A stretch of 64,000 bases of DNA from Gynuella sp. (GTDB lineage: Bacteria > Pseudomonadota > Gammaproteobacteria > Pseudomonadales > Natronospirillaceae), in assembly GCA_028282465.1 (NCBI GenBank), contig JANQHX010000105.1, positions 1-64,000 of the forward strand. The letters run 5' to 3'. How positions within the stretch are numbered: the stretch's first letter is position 1; every line of letters starts with the position of its first letter. Made by a program: the position numbers and the translations under genes. Shown one piece after another: positions 19,579 through 30,242 of the stretch. A model generated the notes under the pieces. The model searched no databases, was not told where the DNA came from, and saw only the letters and a list, made by a program, of their open reading frames with translations.

Positions 19579-19587
19579 TCACTGACA

Positions 19588-19620
19588 TAACAAAAGAACC
19601 AAAACTTGGTTCTTTTGTTA
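19588..19620 (+). terminator. Terminator of the csp-slyD operon
   Basis: A perfect 15-bp stem (TAACAAAAGAACCAA at 19588-19602 with its complement at 19606-19620) and a 3-base loop, starting 9 bases after the slyD-type stop. A/T tracts inside the stem make it potentially bidirectional. Confidence 0.85.
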
Positions 19621-19687
19621 TTCGTGTTAGTTGGTTATTTTAGCTTTAGCTAGTTGTCGCGGACGATGTAGTAGATAGTTTAGAAAG

Positions 19688-22060
19688 TTATTCTCGGTCG
19701 AACTCAGCCATGGTTTTCAGTCTTTGCCAAACTAAACCATGAATACTCGATTGAGGGTATCTGCCATATTCATCCACTTCTCCCACTTCTTTTTCGAGAA
19801 GCAATTGCATGGCTTCTTCAACCGTAGCAACAGCGTGAACGTGGAATCGGCTTTCTTCTACTGCTTTGATCACTTCGTCTTTCAGCATCAGATGTTTAAC
19901 ATTGTCTTTAGGAATAATGACACCTTGAGTGCCAGTTAATCCTCGTTCCTGACAGAGCTTAAAATAACCCTCAATTTTTTCGTTAACACCACCAATAGCC
20001 TGCACCTCACCCAACTGACTGATAGACCCGGTGACAGCGAAATGTTGCAACACTGGAATTTCAGCAATGGCAGAGGTCAGTGCAACCAATTCGGCTAATG
20101 AAGCACTGTCGCCGTCCACATGGCCGTAGGATTGCTCCATTGCAATATTAGCTGAAATAACTAAAGGAAATTCTCGAGCATATTTCTGACCCAAATAACC
20201 TGTTAACAACATAACGCCTTTAGAGTGAATGGCCTGGCCTAATTCGACCTCCCTTTCAATATCCAACACACCATTGGAGCCCGCATAAACAGTGGCTGTG
20301 ATTCTCGCGGGTTGACCGAATCGAGTCTCCCCCACTTCCATCACAGTTAAACCATTTATTTGACCCACTTTTGCACCCTGGGTGTCGATTAAAATCGTGC
20401 CCTCGGAAATTTCTTGCATAAGCTGTTCACTAATTCGGCCATTGCGATGTTCTGAAGACTTGAGCGCTGCCAAAATATGACGCTCGCCGATGTAGTCTTC
20501 ATGTTGCCCAGCACGAATATAATCAGCCTCCGCCATTACTTCGAACAAGGACACCATGCGCGGTGACAAACGATATTTATGTTCCTCTTGGCGCAGACTG
20601 TATTCTATTAAGCGCTCTACTGCCTGGCGGGTTAAAGGGGCGTATTCCTTGGACTCGCCGTAGTGTTTTAATCGGCGAATTAAATGATCAATCGTTTCAT
20701 GATTCCGTGGAATATAAGAATCAAAATCCACGGAAACTCTAAACAACTCACTGAATTCAGGATCAAATGCTTGTAATTGATAATAGATTTCCCGAGAGCC
20801 GATCAGAATAATCTTTAGGTTCATAGGAATACTCTGAGGCGACAAGCTAACGGCACTGTATAAACTTGGCTCCACATACGGTGACTCCATTTTTACCTGC
20901 TTGGTTTTTAACGCAAGCTTTAAGGCATCCCAAGCAAAGGGCTCAACCAATAGTTTTTCCGCTTCCACGATCAGATAACCACCATTGGCTCTGTGTAAGC
21001 TGCCTGGGCGAATTAAACGATAATTGGTCACTGGCGTGCCTTGGCTCATGCTGTACTCAATTCTGCCAAACAAGTTTTGATAGGTCGGCAATAATTCATA
21101 TACAACAGGCAAGCCTTCTTCGGGAGAATGCTTAACCAAAATGTTTGGCAGGTATTGATTAATCAGGCTTTGTCGGCGTTCTTGTTCGGTTCTGGAATCC
21201 GCCATCGCTTCTTCTGAGAACAAATCAATCACTGTTCTTGGCAAATGGTCACGAACTTGGCGAATGTACCTCAATACCGCCAAATTAGATTGATAAGTGC
21301 GTTCAAGAGACTTTACCAGAGGCTTTATCGCTTGCTTAACGGTCTCCATATTCAATTGTCGAACTTTTTCTGAAGACTCTCGCTTCCACTGAGGTAGCTC
21401 CAGCAATTGCTCGTTTAAGTAGGCTTCCAGATCGGCGATGCTGGCCATGAACTCGGTTTTCAGTTCTTCTGGTAACTGAGCAAACTCAGTTTCATCCAGA
21501 GCCTTGCCTTCAACCACCGGGGCAAAAACAATGGTAGTAGCCTCCGCGATCACAGCGACATCATGTTGGGCTGCTTTTCGATCCACCTCTGCAATGGCAT
21601 AGTCATATTGCTGATTAAAATCCCTGTCTATCTGCGCTCTTGCTCGTTGGTAGGTTGGGTTTTCAAAAGCAGCTGGAAAGGTGTCTAACAGTTCATCAAC
21701 AAAATTTTCTACGTCTTTTATTAATTGCTCGGAATGACCCGCTGGCAACTCTAGCGCAAATGGCTCGCTATCCTGATCAAAATTGTGAATGTAACACCAC
21801 TCACTGGGCGCAGATTTGCCTTCAGCTTTTTCTTTTACATAACGGCTTACTAAAGACTGACGCCCAGTACCGGGTTCGCCCATAACAAATAAGTTATAGC
21901 CACTGGCTTTCATGTTGATGCCGAACTCCAGGGCAGCTTTAGCTCGCTCGTGACCTAAGAATCCAGTATCTGCATCCAGCTCATCAGTGGTTTGAAAATT
22001 CATGTATTCCAGTGAAATACTGGTTTTTAATGATTCATAAGAAATTCGGGTGGAAGACAT
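19688..22060 (-). CDS. Lon-like ATP-dependent protease (AAA_32/YcbZ type)
   Basis: A 790-residue Lon-related protein lacking the Lon N-terminal substrate domain. An ATPase part starts near residue 57 with GEPGTGRQS, a Walker A in which the usual Lys is Arg. A long helical insertion follows (about 110-310), then ANGGYLIVEAEKLL as Walker B region. The C-terminal S16 protease domain has the Ser-Lys dyad at Ser652 (DGDSAS) and Lys695 (GGVNEKIEGYF). It is likely a cytoplasmic quality-control protease. It lies 47 bases downstream of thyA on the same strand, so co-transcription is plausible. Confidence 0.9.
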   Translation of the reverse strand: MSSTRISYESLKTSISLEYMNFQTTDELDADTGFLGHERAKAALEFGINMKASGYNLFVMGEPGTGRQSLVSRYVKEKAEGKSAPSEWCYIHNFDQDSEPFALELPAGHSEQLIKDVENFVDELLDTFPAAFENPTYQRARAQIDRDFNQQYDYAIAEVDRKAAQHDVAVIAEATTIVFAPVVEGKALDETEFAQLPEELKTEFMASIADLEAYLNEQLLELPQWKRESSEKVRQLNMETVKQAIKPLVKSLERTYQSNLAVLRYIRQVRDHLPRTVIDLFSEEAMADSRTEQERRQSLINQYLPNILVKHSPEEGLPVVYELLPTYQNLFGRIEYSMSQGTPVTNYRLIRPGSLHRANGGYLIVEAEKLLVEPFAWDALKLALKTKQVKMESPYVEPSLYSAVSLSPQSIPMNLKIILIGSREIYYQLQAFDPEFSELFRVSVDFDSYIPRNHETIDHLIRRLKHYGESKEYAPLTRQAVERLIEYSLRQEEHKYRLSPRMVSLFEVMAEADYIRAGQHEDYIGERHILAALKSSEHRNGRISEQLMQEISEGTILIDTQGAKVGQINGLTVMEVGETRFGQPARITATVYAGSNGVLDIEREVELGQAIHSKGVMLLTGYLGQKYAREFPLVISANIAMEQSYGHVDGDSASLAELVALTSAIAEIPVLQHFAVTGSISQLGEVQAIGGVNEKIEGYFKLCQERGLTGTQGVIIPKDNVKHLMLKDEVIKAVEESRFHVHAVATVEEAMQLLLEKEVGEVDEYGRYPQSSIHGLVWQRLKTMAEFDRE

Positions 22061-22107
22061 CTTGAATTAAGTTTCCTTACTCAAAAGAGGTGTAAAGGCT
22101 GCGCAGA

Positions 22108-22902
22108 TTAAACCGCCACAGCACCTTTGATATGAGGGTGACTCTGATAACCTTGGATTTCAAAATCTTCAAATTGATACTCGAACAGAGACGCTGGTTT
22201 ACGGGTAATAACCAGCTTAGGTAATGGATATGGCTCCCGTGTAATTTGCAAATCAGTCTGCTCTTGATGATTGCTGTAGATGTGGGTATCACCACCAGAC
22301 CACACGAAATCTCCTACGTCCAAATCCGCTTGATGAGCCATCATATGAGTCAGTAAGGCATAGCTAGCAATATTAAATGGCAGCCCAAGAAACACATCGC
22401 AACTGCGTTGATAAAGCTGACAACTCAGTTTGCCGTCTGCCACATAAAACTGGAAAAGGCTGTGGCAAGGGGGCAAAGCCATTTTATCCACCACACCTGG
22501 GTTGTAAGCCACTACCAGCATTCTTCTACTGTCTGGGTTGGTTTTGATGGTGTTTAATACCTTGCTTATTTGATCAACTGTTTCACCATCGGCAGTGCGC
22601 CAAGATCGCCATTGCTCACCATAAACAGGGCCTAAGTCGCCATTTTCGTCAGCCCATTCATCCCAAATGGACACCCCATTTTCCTTCAAATACTTAATAT
22701 TAGTATCGCCATTTAGAAACCATAACAGTTCATAAATAATACTTCGAAGATGCAGTTTTTTGGTGGTAACCAGGGGAAAGCCTTCCTGGAGATCAAACCT
22801 CATTTGATACCCAAATACGGACTGAGTACCAGTGCCTGTGCGGTCTTGCTTGTGATTACCATTGGCTTTGATGTGGCGGATAAGATCGTGATACTGCTTC
22901 AT
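22108..22902 (-). CDS. thyA: Thymidylate synthase
   Basis: 264 residues, the standard bacterial ThyA length. It methylates dUMP to dTMP using methylene-tetrahydrofolate. Recognisable blocks are [12 protein letters not shown] (20-31), [20 protein letters not shown], the catalytic Cys146 in [30 protein letters not shown], and [12 protein letters not shown]. All are intact. It is divergent from the CrbS-type kinase gene across a 137-base gap and is followed by the Lon-like gene. Confidence 0.98.
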   Translation of the reverse strand: MKQYHDLIRHIKANGNHKQDRTGTGTQSVFGYQMRFDLQEGFPLVTTKKLHLRSIIYELLWFLNGDTNIKYLKENGVSIWDEWADENGDLGPVYGEQWRSWRTADGETVDQISKVLNTIKTNPDSRRMLVVAYNPGVVDKMALPPCHSLFQFYVADGKLSCQLYQRSCDVFLGLPFNIASYALLTHMMAHQADLDVGDFVWSGGDTHIYSNHQEQTDLQITREPYPLPKLVITRKPASLFEYQFEDFEIQGYQSHPHIKGAVAV

Positions 22903-23039
22903 TTATATCTCTATGGCTCTGATAATGGCCCATTTTGCCACGGTTTTTGATACTCGTCTTGCATTGAATAGCCCTCTAGCCCTAAGGTTTTTTGAAGGCC
23001 ATAATGACTGAAAAGCCTTAACCAAAAATAAGAATAAAT

Positions 23040-26000
23040 ATGGACGCTTGGGTAATACTGCTATCAGCGGTCTTGTATATCGGGCTGCTCTTTACCATCG
23101 CTCTGGCAGGCGACAGCCGCTGGGGCAGCACCATTCGATTACCCCCACAAATTATCTACAGCTTGGCCCTGGCTGTATATTGTACATCTTGGACCTATTA
23201 CGGCGCCGTCGGCAGGGCCGCATCGAGTGGCTGGGATTTTCTACCTATTTATCTTGGCCCCGTTCTGATGTTTGTATTGGGAATGCCAGTTATTCGAAAG
23301 ATCCTGCGAGTCGCAAAAAAGCAAAATATTTCTTCCATTGCCGACTTTATCTCTTCGAGGTATGGCAAACGACATGGTATTGCGATCGCAACCACTTTAA
23401 TCGCCACAATGGCCGTGATTCCTTACATAGCGCTTCAACTTAAAGCGGTCACCACCAGCATCAATATTATTAATGGTGTAGACACTGGTGATGCTTGGCT
23501 AAGCGACACAACATTGTTAACTGCAATCTCAATGATTGCTTTTGCGATTTTATTTGGTACTCGGCAAATTGATGTCACAGAGCATCATCGAGGAATGATG
23601 CTGACTATTGCATTCGAGTCTATGGTGAAGCTAGCGGCCTTGGTGGCTGTTGCAATATTTGCCGTTTGGATTGTATTTAGTGGCCCGATAGATTTTATAG
23701 CCCAGTATCAACATAACCAAGCGATTTCAGAAATTTTCCATATTGAACTCAGCGCTAACTTTATTACTCAAACCTTATTGGCGGCGTCAGCTATTCTGTG
23801 TTTACCGCGACAATTCCACATTATGGTTGTTGAAAACACTAGTAATAAACACCTGAAAACTGCGAGGTGGCTTTTCCCATTATATTTGCTCGTCATTAGT
23901 TTAGTGGTACTACCCATATCCAGTGCTGGTGTTTTACTCTTTCCTTCAGGAGAGATGAACGCCGATACTTTCGTACTTAGCATTCCCATCGCTAAAGAAA
24001 ATCATATCCTAACTTTATTTGCTTTTATTGGAGGATTTTCCGCTGCTACCGCCATGATTGTAGTGGCCACACTTAGCTTAAGCACAATGTTGAGTAACGA
24101 CGTTATATTGCCGATATTTCTACGTAAAAATAATTTAGGTAGTTTTAGTCAAAAAGACTTTTCTCCTAAAGTTATTTTAATTCGACGTTTGGCAATTATT
24201 GCGATTATTTTATTAGCCTATGCTTATTATATTTATTTTGCAGGCAATGAAGCGCTAACCACCATTGGCTTACTCTCGTTCAGTTTGGTGGTGCAATTAC
24301 TTCCAGCTTTATTAGGAGGAATTTTTTGGAAAAGAGGGAATGCATATGGTGTGTATATTGGACTTGCTTTGGGGTTTGGCCTTTGGTTTTTAACACTAGG
24401 ATTACCAACGCTTATTCGCGGCCAACTTTTTTCCAGCAACATACTCACCTCTGGTCTGTTCAACATTCATTGGCTAAGGCCAGAAACACTATTTGGTATA
24501 ACTTTATTTGATCCTCTCACCCATAGTGTTGTTTTTAGCCTCGGTGCAAATTTTATTGGATATTACTTTTTTTCAAAATTCACAACCTGTCGGCTTGAAG
24601 ATCGCTTGCAAGCGGCGGCATTTGTTGACATGGATGACAGAGAGCGATCAAGCGGTGAAATTACCAATATTAGAAGACAACAGGTCACTGTATCGGATCT
24701 AACCGCACTTCTAGAAAGATTTGCAGGCGCCCCAAGAGCGGCATCAATTGTTGCTGATTTTGAACATCACCAAGCTACCCAATTGCATCCCACTTCATCA
24801 CCTAAATTGAGTTTCATTCGCTACATTGAACGAGTATTAGCAGGAATTATAGGTTCTTCTTCATCCAGAGCTATGGTTCATTCTGTTTTGTCTGGCCGGC
24901 AGTTAGGCATTGAAGAAGTCGTTAATTTTTTCGATGAAACAACACAGGTTATTCAGTTCAATCAAAGGTTGCTTTCCACTACTTTGGAAAACATAGATCA
25001 GGGCGTGAGTGTGATAGATCGAGACTTACGACTGGTTGCTTGGAATCGCAGCTACATTGAGTTATTTAATTATCCGGAAGGGTTTATTCGAGTAGGTCAA
25101 GCTGTAGAGGAAATTGTGAGGTATAACGCCAGCCGCGGAGAATGTGGCCCAGGAGAAGTTGAAGACCATGTTAAACGCCGAATGGAACATTTAAAACGAG
25201 GTAGCCCACACAGTTTTATTCGAGTAAGACGCAACGGCACGGTGTTGCAAATGAATGGCAACCCATTACCAGGTGGCGGTTTCGTTACAACTTTCTCAGA
25301 TATTACTGAACACGTTAGAGCACAAGAAGCGCTCAGAGAATCAAAAGATTTGCTTGAAGCCAGAGTAGCAGATCGCACAAGAACTATTCAGGAAATTAAC
25401 TCAGAGCTTAGAGCTGAAATTGATCACAGGGAAGATGTAGAACGTGAATTAATTGAAGCCAAAGCGGAAGCAGAGCGAGCTAACACTTCAAAAACCAGAT
25501 TTTTAGCTTTGGCATCCCATGATATTTTACAGCCTTTAAATGCAGCGCGACTTTATACTGCATCGCTAATGGAATCAGATGACAGCCAATCAGAAACACT
25601 GAATAAACTGGACGCAAGCTTACAGTCTTCAGAGGAATTAATTTCTACATTATTAGAGATTGCTCGGTTGGATGACGGTGTACTTAAACCGAAAACCGAA
25701 AGTTTTGCACTTGACGCAATCATGGCTCCACTAATTAGCGAGTTTCAAATGGTCGCTTCTCAAAAAAATCTAATTTTGCGTTGGGTTTCTTCATCTGCTC
25801 AAGTCACTAGTGACCCTGTTTATTTGCGAAGAATTCTTCAAAATCTAATTTCGAATGCAATTAAATACACATCCATGGGAAAAATTTTAGTAGGCGCCCG
25901 TCGTACTAACCAGCAGTTAAAAATACAGGTTTGGGATACCGGGCACGGTATTGAGAGACGAGACAGACAAAGAGTATTCAATGATTTTTATCGCGTAGAG

Positions 26001-26573
26001 AAACACAGCGCTGGGGTTTCTGGTGTTGGCTTGGGTTTAGGAATAGTAGCAAGATTAAGTCAATTGCTAGAACATCCAATGCACCTTGAAAGTTGGCCTG
26101 GGCGGGGTTCACTTTTTCAAATTCAAGTCCCTCTTTCTGCTCATCCAAAAGAACTTGAAACTATCCCACATCAAATTAGCAATGCACCCTTGCAGCCTCT
26201 TGCAGGTACTAGAGTACTGTGCGTGGATAATGAACAGGAAAACTTAGACGCACTAAAAGCCCTACTAGACAGATGGGGATGCCAAGTGATGACCGCAACA
26301 AACCAAAACCATGCAGTGAGCTGCCAAGTCACCCCCGACATTCTCATTGTGGATTATCAACTGGGCACCGAACTGAATGGTGTCAGTCTGGTCAATCAAC
26401 TTAGAAAGCTGTGGCACATCAAACTCCCCGCAATACTGATCACCGCTAATTCCAACCCGGAAATAAGACAATTAGCCACAGAAAATGAGATGAAATTTCT
26501 TAAAAAACCAGTCAAGCCAGCGCCGTTAAGAGCATTGATCAGCAACTCTTTAAAACAGCTTCAGCAGGAGTAA
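23040..26573 (+). CDS. crbS: CrbS/MxtR-type hybrid sensor kinase with sodium:solute symporter-like domain
   Basis: 1177 residues. The N-terminal half (about 1-510) has roughly 13 membrane helices of the sodium:solute symporter family (SWTYYGAVGRAASSGWDFLPIYLGP). A PAS domain follows at about 650-760, then the histidine-kinase core with His827 (ASHDILQPLNAARL), ATP-binding boxes (NLISNAIKYTS, DTGHGI, GVGLGLGI), and a C-terminal receiver with Asp1105 (ILIVDYQLG). This architecture is that of CrbS/MxtR, which with CrbR/ErdR switches on acetyl-CoA synthetase (the acetate switch). A CrbR-like regulator and acs lie just downstream, which supports the assignment strongly. It is divergent from thyA. 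Confidence 0.88.
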   Translation: MDAWVILLSAVLYIGLLFTIALAGDSRWGSTIRLPPQIIYSLALAVYCTSWTYYGAVGRAASSGWDFLPIYLGPVLMFVLGMPVIRKILRVAKKQNISSIADFISSRYGKRHGIAIATTLIATMAVIPYIALQLKAVTTSINIINGVDTGDAWLSDTTLLTAISMIAFAILFGTRQIDVTEHHRGMMLTIAFESMVKLAALVAVAIFAVWIVFSGPIDFIAQYQHNQAISEIFHIELSANFITQTLLAASAILCLPRQFHIMVVENTSNKHLKTARWLFPLYLLVISLVVLPISSAGVLLFPSGEMNADTFVLSIPIAKENHILTLFAFIGGFSAATAMIVVATLSLSTMLSNDVILPIFLRKNNLGSFSQKDFSPKVILIRRLAIIAIILLAYAYYIYFAGNEALTTIGLLSFSLVVQLLPALLGGIFWKRGNAYGVYIGLALGFGLWFLTLGLPTLIRGQLFSSNILTSGLFNIHWLRPETLFGITLFDPLTHSVVFSLGANFIGYYFFSKFTTCRLEDRLQAAAFVDMDDRERSSGEITNIRRQQVTVSDLTALLERFAGAPRAASIVADFEHHQATQLHPTSSPKLSFIRYIERVLAGIIGSSSSRAMVHSVLSGRQLGIEEVVNFFDETTQVIQFNQRLLSTTLENIDQGVSVIDRDLRLVAWNRSYIELFNYPEGFIRVGQAVEEIVRYNASRGECGPGEVEDHVKRRMEHLKRGSPHSFIRVRRNGTVLQMNGNPLPGGGFVTTFSDITEHVRAQEALRESKDLLEARVADRTRTIQEINSELRAEIDHREDVERELIEAKAEAERANTSKTRFLALASHDILQPLNAARLYTASLMESDDSQSETLNKLDASLQSSEELISTLLEIARLDDGVLKPKTESFALDAIMAPLISEFQMVASQKNLILRWVSSSAQVTSDPVYLRRILQNLISNAIKYTSMGKILVGARRTNQQLKIQVWDTGHGIERRDRQRVFNDFYRVEKHSAGVSGVGLGLGIVARLSQLLEHPMHLESWPGRGSLFQIQVPLSAHPKELETIPHQISNAPLQPLAGTRVLCVDNEQENLDALKALLDRWGCQVMTATNQNHAVSCQVTPDILIVDYQLGTELNGVSLVNQLRKLWHIKLPAILITANSNPEIRQLATENEMKFLKKPVKPAPLRALISNSLKQLQQE

Positions 26574-26728
26574 AACAAAACTGCTGCACATATTAGAAAA
26601 AACTAACTCACAAACCGATGTAAATCTAATTAAAGCAAACAGCAAACATGGAAAACATCACAGGCACACCGGCTTGAGACAGGTAAGGTTCGCCCAACAT
26701 TTAGAGCCACCTAATACGAAAATTCGAT

Positions 26729-27142
26729 ATGATTCAACCAAACCACAAAGGCTACCTACTTTCTCAGGTACCAGAGCACATCGTCGCCAATCCAAATCAT
26801 CTGAAACCAGAGCAATTCTATACGTCTCAATATAATGTCGCTGCTTGGATTAAGTTCTTGAAACCAGGCCAAGACAACTTCCGCCTTTGTTTAAAGTATC
26901 GTGATCAGGAAAAAGAGCACCTAACAGAGTTAGATCAGGGATTTCCCAATGCCTCTCAGCAAGTACTAGCGTCAGGAATTGCGACTGTTAAAACGAAAGG
27001 GCCTATTACCAACATGCAGGTGCTGGTCGTAAGCGCTGACAAAAAGCTAGATTTCAAGGTCGAAGAATTGTTTGTTCAAAGAAAAGAAGACATAAAAAAA
27101 GACCAAAAGCGACCTTCTCCTAAGAGAAGTGCTGGCCGCTAA
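26729..27142 (+). CDS. Conserved-looking hypothetical protein in the crb-acs cluster
   Basis: A 137-residue soluble protein with no signal peptide or membrane segment; I do not recognise the family. It is basic at the C-terminus (a Lys/Arg-rich tail, KEDIKKDQKRPSPKRSAGR), which suggests nucleic-acid or membrane contact but proves nothing. The body alternates short strands (YNVAAWIKFLKPGQDNFRLCLKYRD, MQVLVVSADKKLDFKVEELFV). It lies 155 bases after the sensor kinase on the same strand, with no clear terminator between, and converges on the regulator gene. No obvious ribosome-binding site precedes the ATG. Confidence 0.6.
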   Translation: MIQPNHKGYLLSQVPEHIVANPNHLKPEQFYTSQYNVAAWIKFLKPGQDNFRLCLKYRDQEKEHLTELDQGFPNASQQVLASGIATVKTKGPITNMQVLVVSADKKLDFKVEELFVQRKEDIKKDQKRPSPKRSAGR

Positions 27143-27326
27143 TGGCGCAATGAAGTGTGCAATTTAAGTCGCGCTCTTCAACACTGTCGCCTGAACTGCC
27201 TGTTACTAGAGACTCCGGATAATTTCGGAACTCTAGCCCTGTAAGACGGTTCAAGTTTTCAACTGCCTGTTGGGGACGGGCTCCCTCAATAGACACCACG
27301 TTGAAAGACCGTTTATGACTTGTCAC
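27120..27326 (-). CDS. Possible small protein of 68 residues
   Basis: A GTG-started frame whose first 40 residues read like a real protein (FNVVSIEGARPQQAVENLNR, TGLEFRNYPESLVTG), with an amphipathic helix followed by a hydrophobic patch. The last 20 residues are less convincing. It lies about 175 bases downstream of the response-regulator gene on the same strand and overlaps the convergent hypothetical gene by 23 bases. No strong ribosome-binding site is visible. It could equally be chance. Confidence 0.3.
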   Translation of the reverse strand: MTSHKRSFNVVSIEGARPQQAVENLNRLTGLEFRNYPESLVTGSSGDSVEERDLNCTLHCAISGQHFS

Positions 27327-27501
27327 ATTGACACACTCGGGACTATCACGCCTTTAACTTAGCTAATATTAGGCCAACTTTAAAAACCCATATATTTCAA
27401 CAACTTACGAAATTACCCAGTAATTTGATCAGAATTGCAATGACACAATACGTCACAATGCATGATTTAGGTGTCGAGTTGCGTCATTAGTCAGAAAAGT
27501 G
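27143..27501. other. Region between the hypothetical gene and the crbR-type gene
   Basis: 359 bases with, at most, the 68-residue candidate listed above. An imperfect inverted repeat, AATGACACAA (27439-27448) with TTGCGTCATT (27479-27488), lies just past the stop of the regulator gene. A small hairpin with CTAGAG/CTCTAG arms lies near 27210-27235. Neither has a convincing T-tract. Confidence 0.45.
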
Positions 27502-28152
27502 TCAGGAAGTAGAGGTTTCTTCCAATTGCAGCTTGCTGGCCGCGATCACAGCCTGGGTTCGGTTTTGAACCCCGAGCTTTTTAAAGATAGCAGTAATATG
27601 AGCCTTAACAGTAGCTTCTGAAATATTTAAATCATAAGCAATCTGCTTGTTTAGACGGCCTTCGGTCAAGTGCATGAGAACTCTGAATTGTTGATCTGTT
27701 AACGTACCAATTCGCTCAGCAAAGTCTTTTTCTTCGGTCGGCAATCTATCAACCTCCCGCCTTAAATCATCCGGCAACCAAATATCTCCCTGCAGCACTA
27801 CTCTTAAGCCGATTACCATGGTCTGCGATGGACAAGATTTTGGAATAAAACCGCTGGCCCCATAGGATAATGATCGTTGAATGGTGGCGGGATCTTCCAT
27901 TGCTGAAATAACAACAACGGGTACAGATGGATAATGTTCTCGTAAATGAACCAAGCCAAAGAAACCTTCGCTGCCTGGCATTTTTAAATCCAATAACAAC
28001 AAATCTGGTTCAGAATTTGTTTCTAAACAGTTTTTCACTGCATCAATACTATCGGCAGTTTGAACCTGACTATTTGGAAATCCATTTAAAATGGTTGTTG
28101 ATAACGCATCACGAAACAGCGGGTGATCATCTGCGATCAAGAAACGAGTCAT
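27502..28152 (-). CDS. crbR: LuxR-family response regulator, CrbR/ErdR-type
   Basis: A 216-residue two-domain regulator. The receiver has the acidic pair DDH (8-10), phospho-acceptor Asp55 (LLLLDLKMPG) and the switch Lys in FIPKS. The C-terminal LuxR helix-turn-helix reads LTDQQFRVLMHLTEGRLNKQIAYDLNISEATVKAHITAIFKKLGVQNRTQA (positions about 149-199). It should be phosphorylated by the CrbS-type kinase encoded 1 kb away and activate acs, which lies next to it on the same strand. A strong terminator separates acs from this gene, so it likely has its own promoter. Confidence 0.87.
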   Translation of the reverse strand: MTRFLIADDHPLFRDALSTTILNGFPNSQVQTADSIDAVKNCLETNSEPDLLLLDLKMPGSEGFFGLVHLREHYPSVPVVVISAMEDPATIQRSLSYGASGFIPKSCPSQTMVIGLRVVLQGDIWLPDDLRREVDRLPTEEKDFAERIGTLTDQQFRVLMHLTEGRLNKQIAYDLNISEATVKAHITAIFKKLGVQNRTQAVIAASKLQLEETSTS

Positions 28153-28223
28153 ATACCTATATCTTATTTTTATTTTTAGATCGTTTCATGCTACTCCCTG
28201 TTAATAAGATACACAACGGCTTA

Positions 28224-28259
28224 AATAATTGAGGCTCCTCATGGAGAGCCTCAATTATT
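28224..28259 (-). terminator. Terminator between acs and the regulator gene
   Basis: A perfect 14-bp stem (AATAATTGAGGCTC at 28224-28237 with its complement at 28246-28259), 8-base loop, ending in A/T runs. It lies about 36 bases past the acs stop on the minus strand. Confidence 0.85.
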
Positions 28260-28295
28260 TCATTAGATTTAATAACTAGAGCGTTGCTTACATAA

Positions 28296-30242
28296 TTAGA
28301 GATTCTGCCGATTATCGATGAGTTCATCCACCACAGCTGGGTCTGCAAGAGTTGATGTGTCACCTAACTCGCCATAATCATTCGCCGCAATTTTTCTTAA
28401 AATACGACGCATAATTTTTCCTGATCGCGTTTTGGGTAAACCGGGTGTCCACTGAATTAAATCAGGTGTTGCTATAGGGCCAATTTCTTTTCTAACCCAT
28501 GCAATGACTTCTTTAGTTAAATCCTCATCTGGGTAAATACCCGCCATAGGTGTTAGATAAACATAAATGCCCTGACCTTTTAGGTCATGTGGATATCCGA
28601 CAACCGCGGCTTCTGCTACTGATTCGTGAGCCACTAAGGCACTCTCGATTTCTGCAGTGCCCAGCCTGTGACCCGAAACATTTAAAACATCGTCCACTCG
28701 ACCGGTGATCCAGTAATAACCATCTTCATCTCGACGAGCGCCATCGCCGCAAAAATACATATCTTTATAGGTGCTGAAGTAAGTTTGAATGAAGCGCTCA
28801 TGATCACCATAAATTGTCCGCATCTGGCCCGGCCAACTGTCTTTGATAACTAGATTGCCGTCTACGGCACCTTCAAGCTCATTGCCGTCAGAATCTACTA
28901 ATGCAGGCTGAATTCCAAAGAAGGGGTGGGTAGCCGACCCTGGCTTTAGGGGAGTGGCGCCAGGTAGCGGCGTAATCATGTGCCCGCCGGTTTCGGTTTG
29001 CCACCATGTATCCATAATTGGACATTCTTCATTGCCAAATTTTGAGTAGTACCAGTTCCAGGCCTCTGGGTTAATTGGCTCTCCCACAGACCCCAAAATT
29101 CTAAGTGAGTCTCTTTTACTGGATGAAACTGCTGCCTCACCTGCGCCCATTAGTAAGCGAATAGCTGTGGGAGCGGTATACAGAATATTCACTTGGTGCT
29201 TATCAACAATTTGCCCAAAACGACCTAAATCTGGATAGTTTGGCACCCCTTCAAACATCAATGTTGTGGCACCATTGGCCAATGGCCCGTATACAATATA
29301 ACTATGGCCGGTCACCCAGCCTACATCTGCCGCACACCAATAAATGTCTCCGTCTTTATAATCAAAAACATATTCATGGGTGAAAGATGCATACACCAAA
29401 TAGCCGCCCGTGGTGTGCAGAACGCCTTTAGGCTTTCCTGTTGAACCCGAGGTATAAAGAATGAATAACGGATCTTCAGCAGACATTTTTTCGGGCTCGC
29501 AATTCTCTGATTGATTTGGAATCACCTCGTGATACCAGAGATCACGACCCTCTACCCAACCGATGTCACCACCTGTTCGCTGCACCACCAAAACATTGGT
29601 CACCGAACTAATAGAAGGATGCTCTAACGCTTTGTCTACATTTGATTTTAAAGGTACGGACTTAGTGCCTCTTAACCCTTCATCCGCTGTAATAACCACT
29701 TTGGCTTCACAATCAATGATTCGTCCAGACAATGCTTCAGGAGAGAAGCCGCCAAAGACAATAGAGTGCACTGCTCCGATTCGCGCACAGGCGAGCATTG
29801 CATAAGACGCCTCTAGAATCATGGGCATATAAATGGCGACACGATCTCCTTTACCCACACCCATTTCTTTCAGCGCATTTGCGAATTTTGAAACCTCTTT
29901 ATGAAGTTGCCTGTAGGTTACTTTCTGATCTTCATTGGGATCATCGCCTTCCCAAATAATAGCAACCTGATCACCACGCTCCGCAAGATGTCGATCAACG
30001 CAGTTGTAACAAACATTGGTTACACCATCAGCAAACCATCTAATATGCAGATCGCTTTGATTAAAACTTACGTCCTTAACCTGGGTGTAAGGTGTGAACC
30101 AATGAATTCTTTTTCCATGTTTCTCCCAAAACGCCTCATTGTTCTCAATGGACTCCTGGTACATGGATTCATAAGTTTGCTTGGTTGCCAACGTATTTTC
30201 CAAAATAGCTGAAGGCACTGGATAAACTGGAGTGTCAGACAT
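28296..30242 (-). CDS. acs: Acetyl-CoA synthetase
   Basis: 648 residues, full length for AMP-forming Acs. It activates acetate to acetyl-CoA through acetyl-AMP. Motifs are the adenylation loop [19 protein letters not shown], the WWQTETGG block, the hinge [20 protein letters not shown], and the C-terminal [11 protein letters not shown], whose Lys609 is the residue controlled by acetylation in Salmonella Acs. GGGAGA six bases before the ATG supports the start. The adjacent CrbS/CrbR-type genes point to acetate-responsive activation; pckA elsewhere in the window supplies gluconeogenesis. Confidence 0.97.
   Translation of the reverse strand: MSDTPVYPVPSAILENTLATKQTYESMYQESIENNEAFWEKHGKRIHWFTPYTQVKDVSFNQSDLHIRWFADGVTNVCYNCVDRHLAERGDQVAIIWEGDDPNEDQKVTYRQLHKEVSKFANALKEMGVGKGDRVAIYMPMILEASYAMLACARIGAVHSIVFGGFSPEALSGRIIDCEAKVVITADEGLRGTKSVPLKSNVDKALEHPSISSVTNVLVVQRTGGDIGWVEGRDLWYHEVIPNQSENCEPEKMSAEDPLFILYTSGSTGKPKGVLHTTGGYLVYASFTHEYVFDYKDGDIYWCAADVGWVTGHSYIVYGPLANGATTLMFEGVPNYPDLGRFGQIVDKHQVNILYTAPTAIRLLMGAGEAAVSSSKRDSLRILGSVGEPINPEAWNWYYSKFGNEECPIMDTWWQTETGGHMITPLPGATPLKPGSATHPFFGIQPALVDSDGNELEGAVDGNLVIKDSWPGQMRTIYGDHERFIQTYFSTYKDMYFCGDGARRDEDGYYWITGRVDDVLNVSGHRLGTAEIESALVAHESVAEAAVVGYPHDLKGQGIYVYLTPMAGIYPDEDLTKEVIAWVRKEIGPIATPDLIQWTPGLPKTRSGKIMRRILRKIAANDYGELGDTSTLADPAVVDELIDNRQNL

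Noticed and set aside
19688-22060. Walker A Lys-to-Arg change as loss of ATPase function in the Lon-like protease
   Set aside because: Arg at this position is, as far as I recall, common in this Lon subfamily, so it is not evidence of inactivation.
27143-27360. Structured small RNA such as 6S RNA downstream of the regulator gene
   Set aside because: Only short, weak pairings were seen and none of the expected long bulged helix of 6S RNA; a small coding frame is an equally good explanation.
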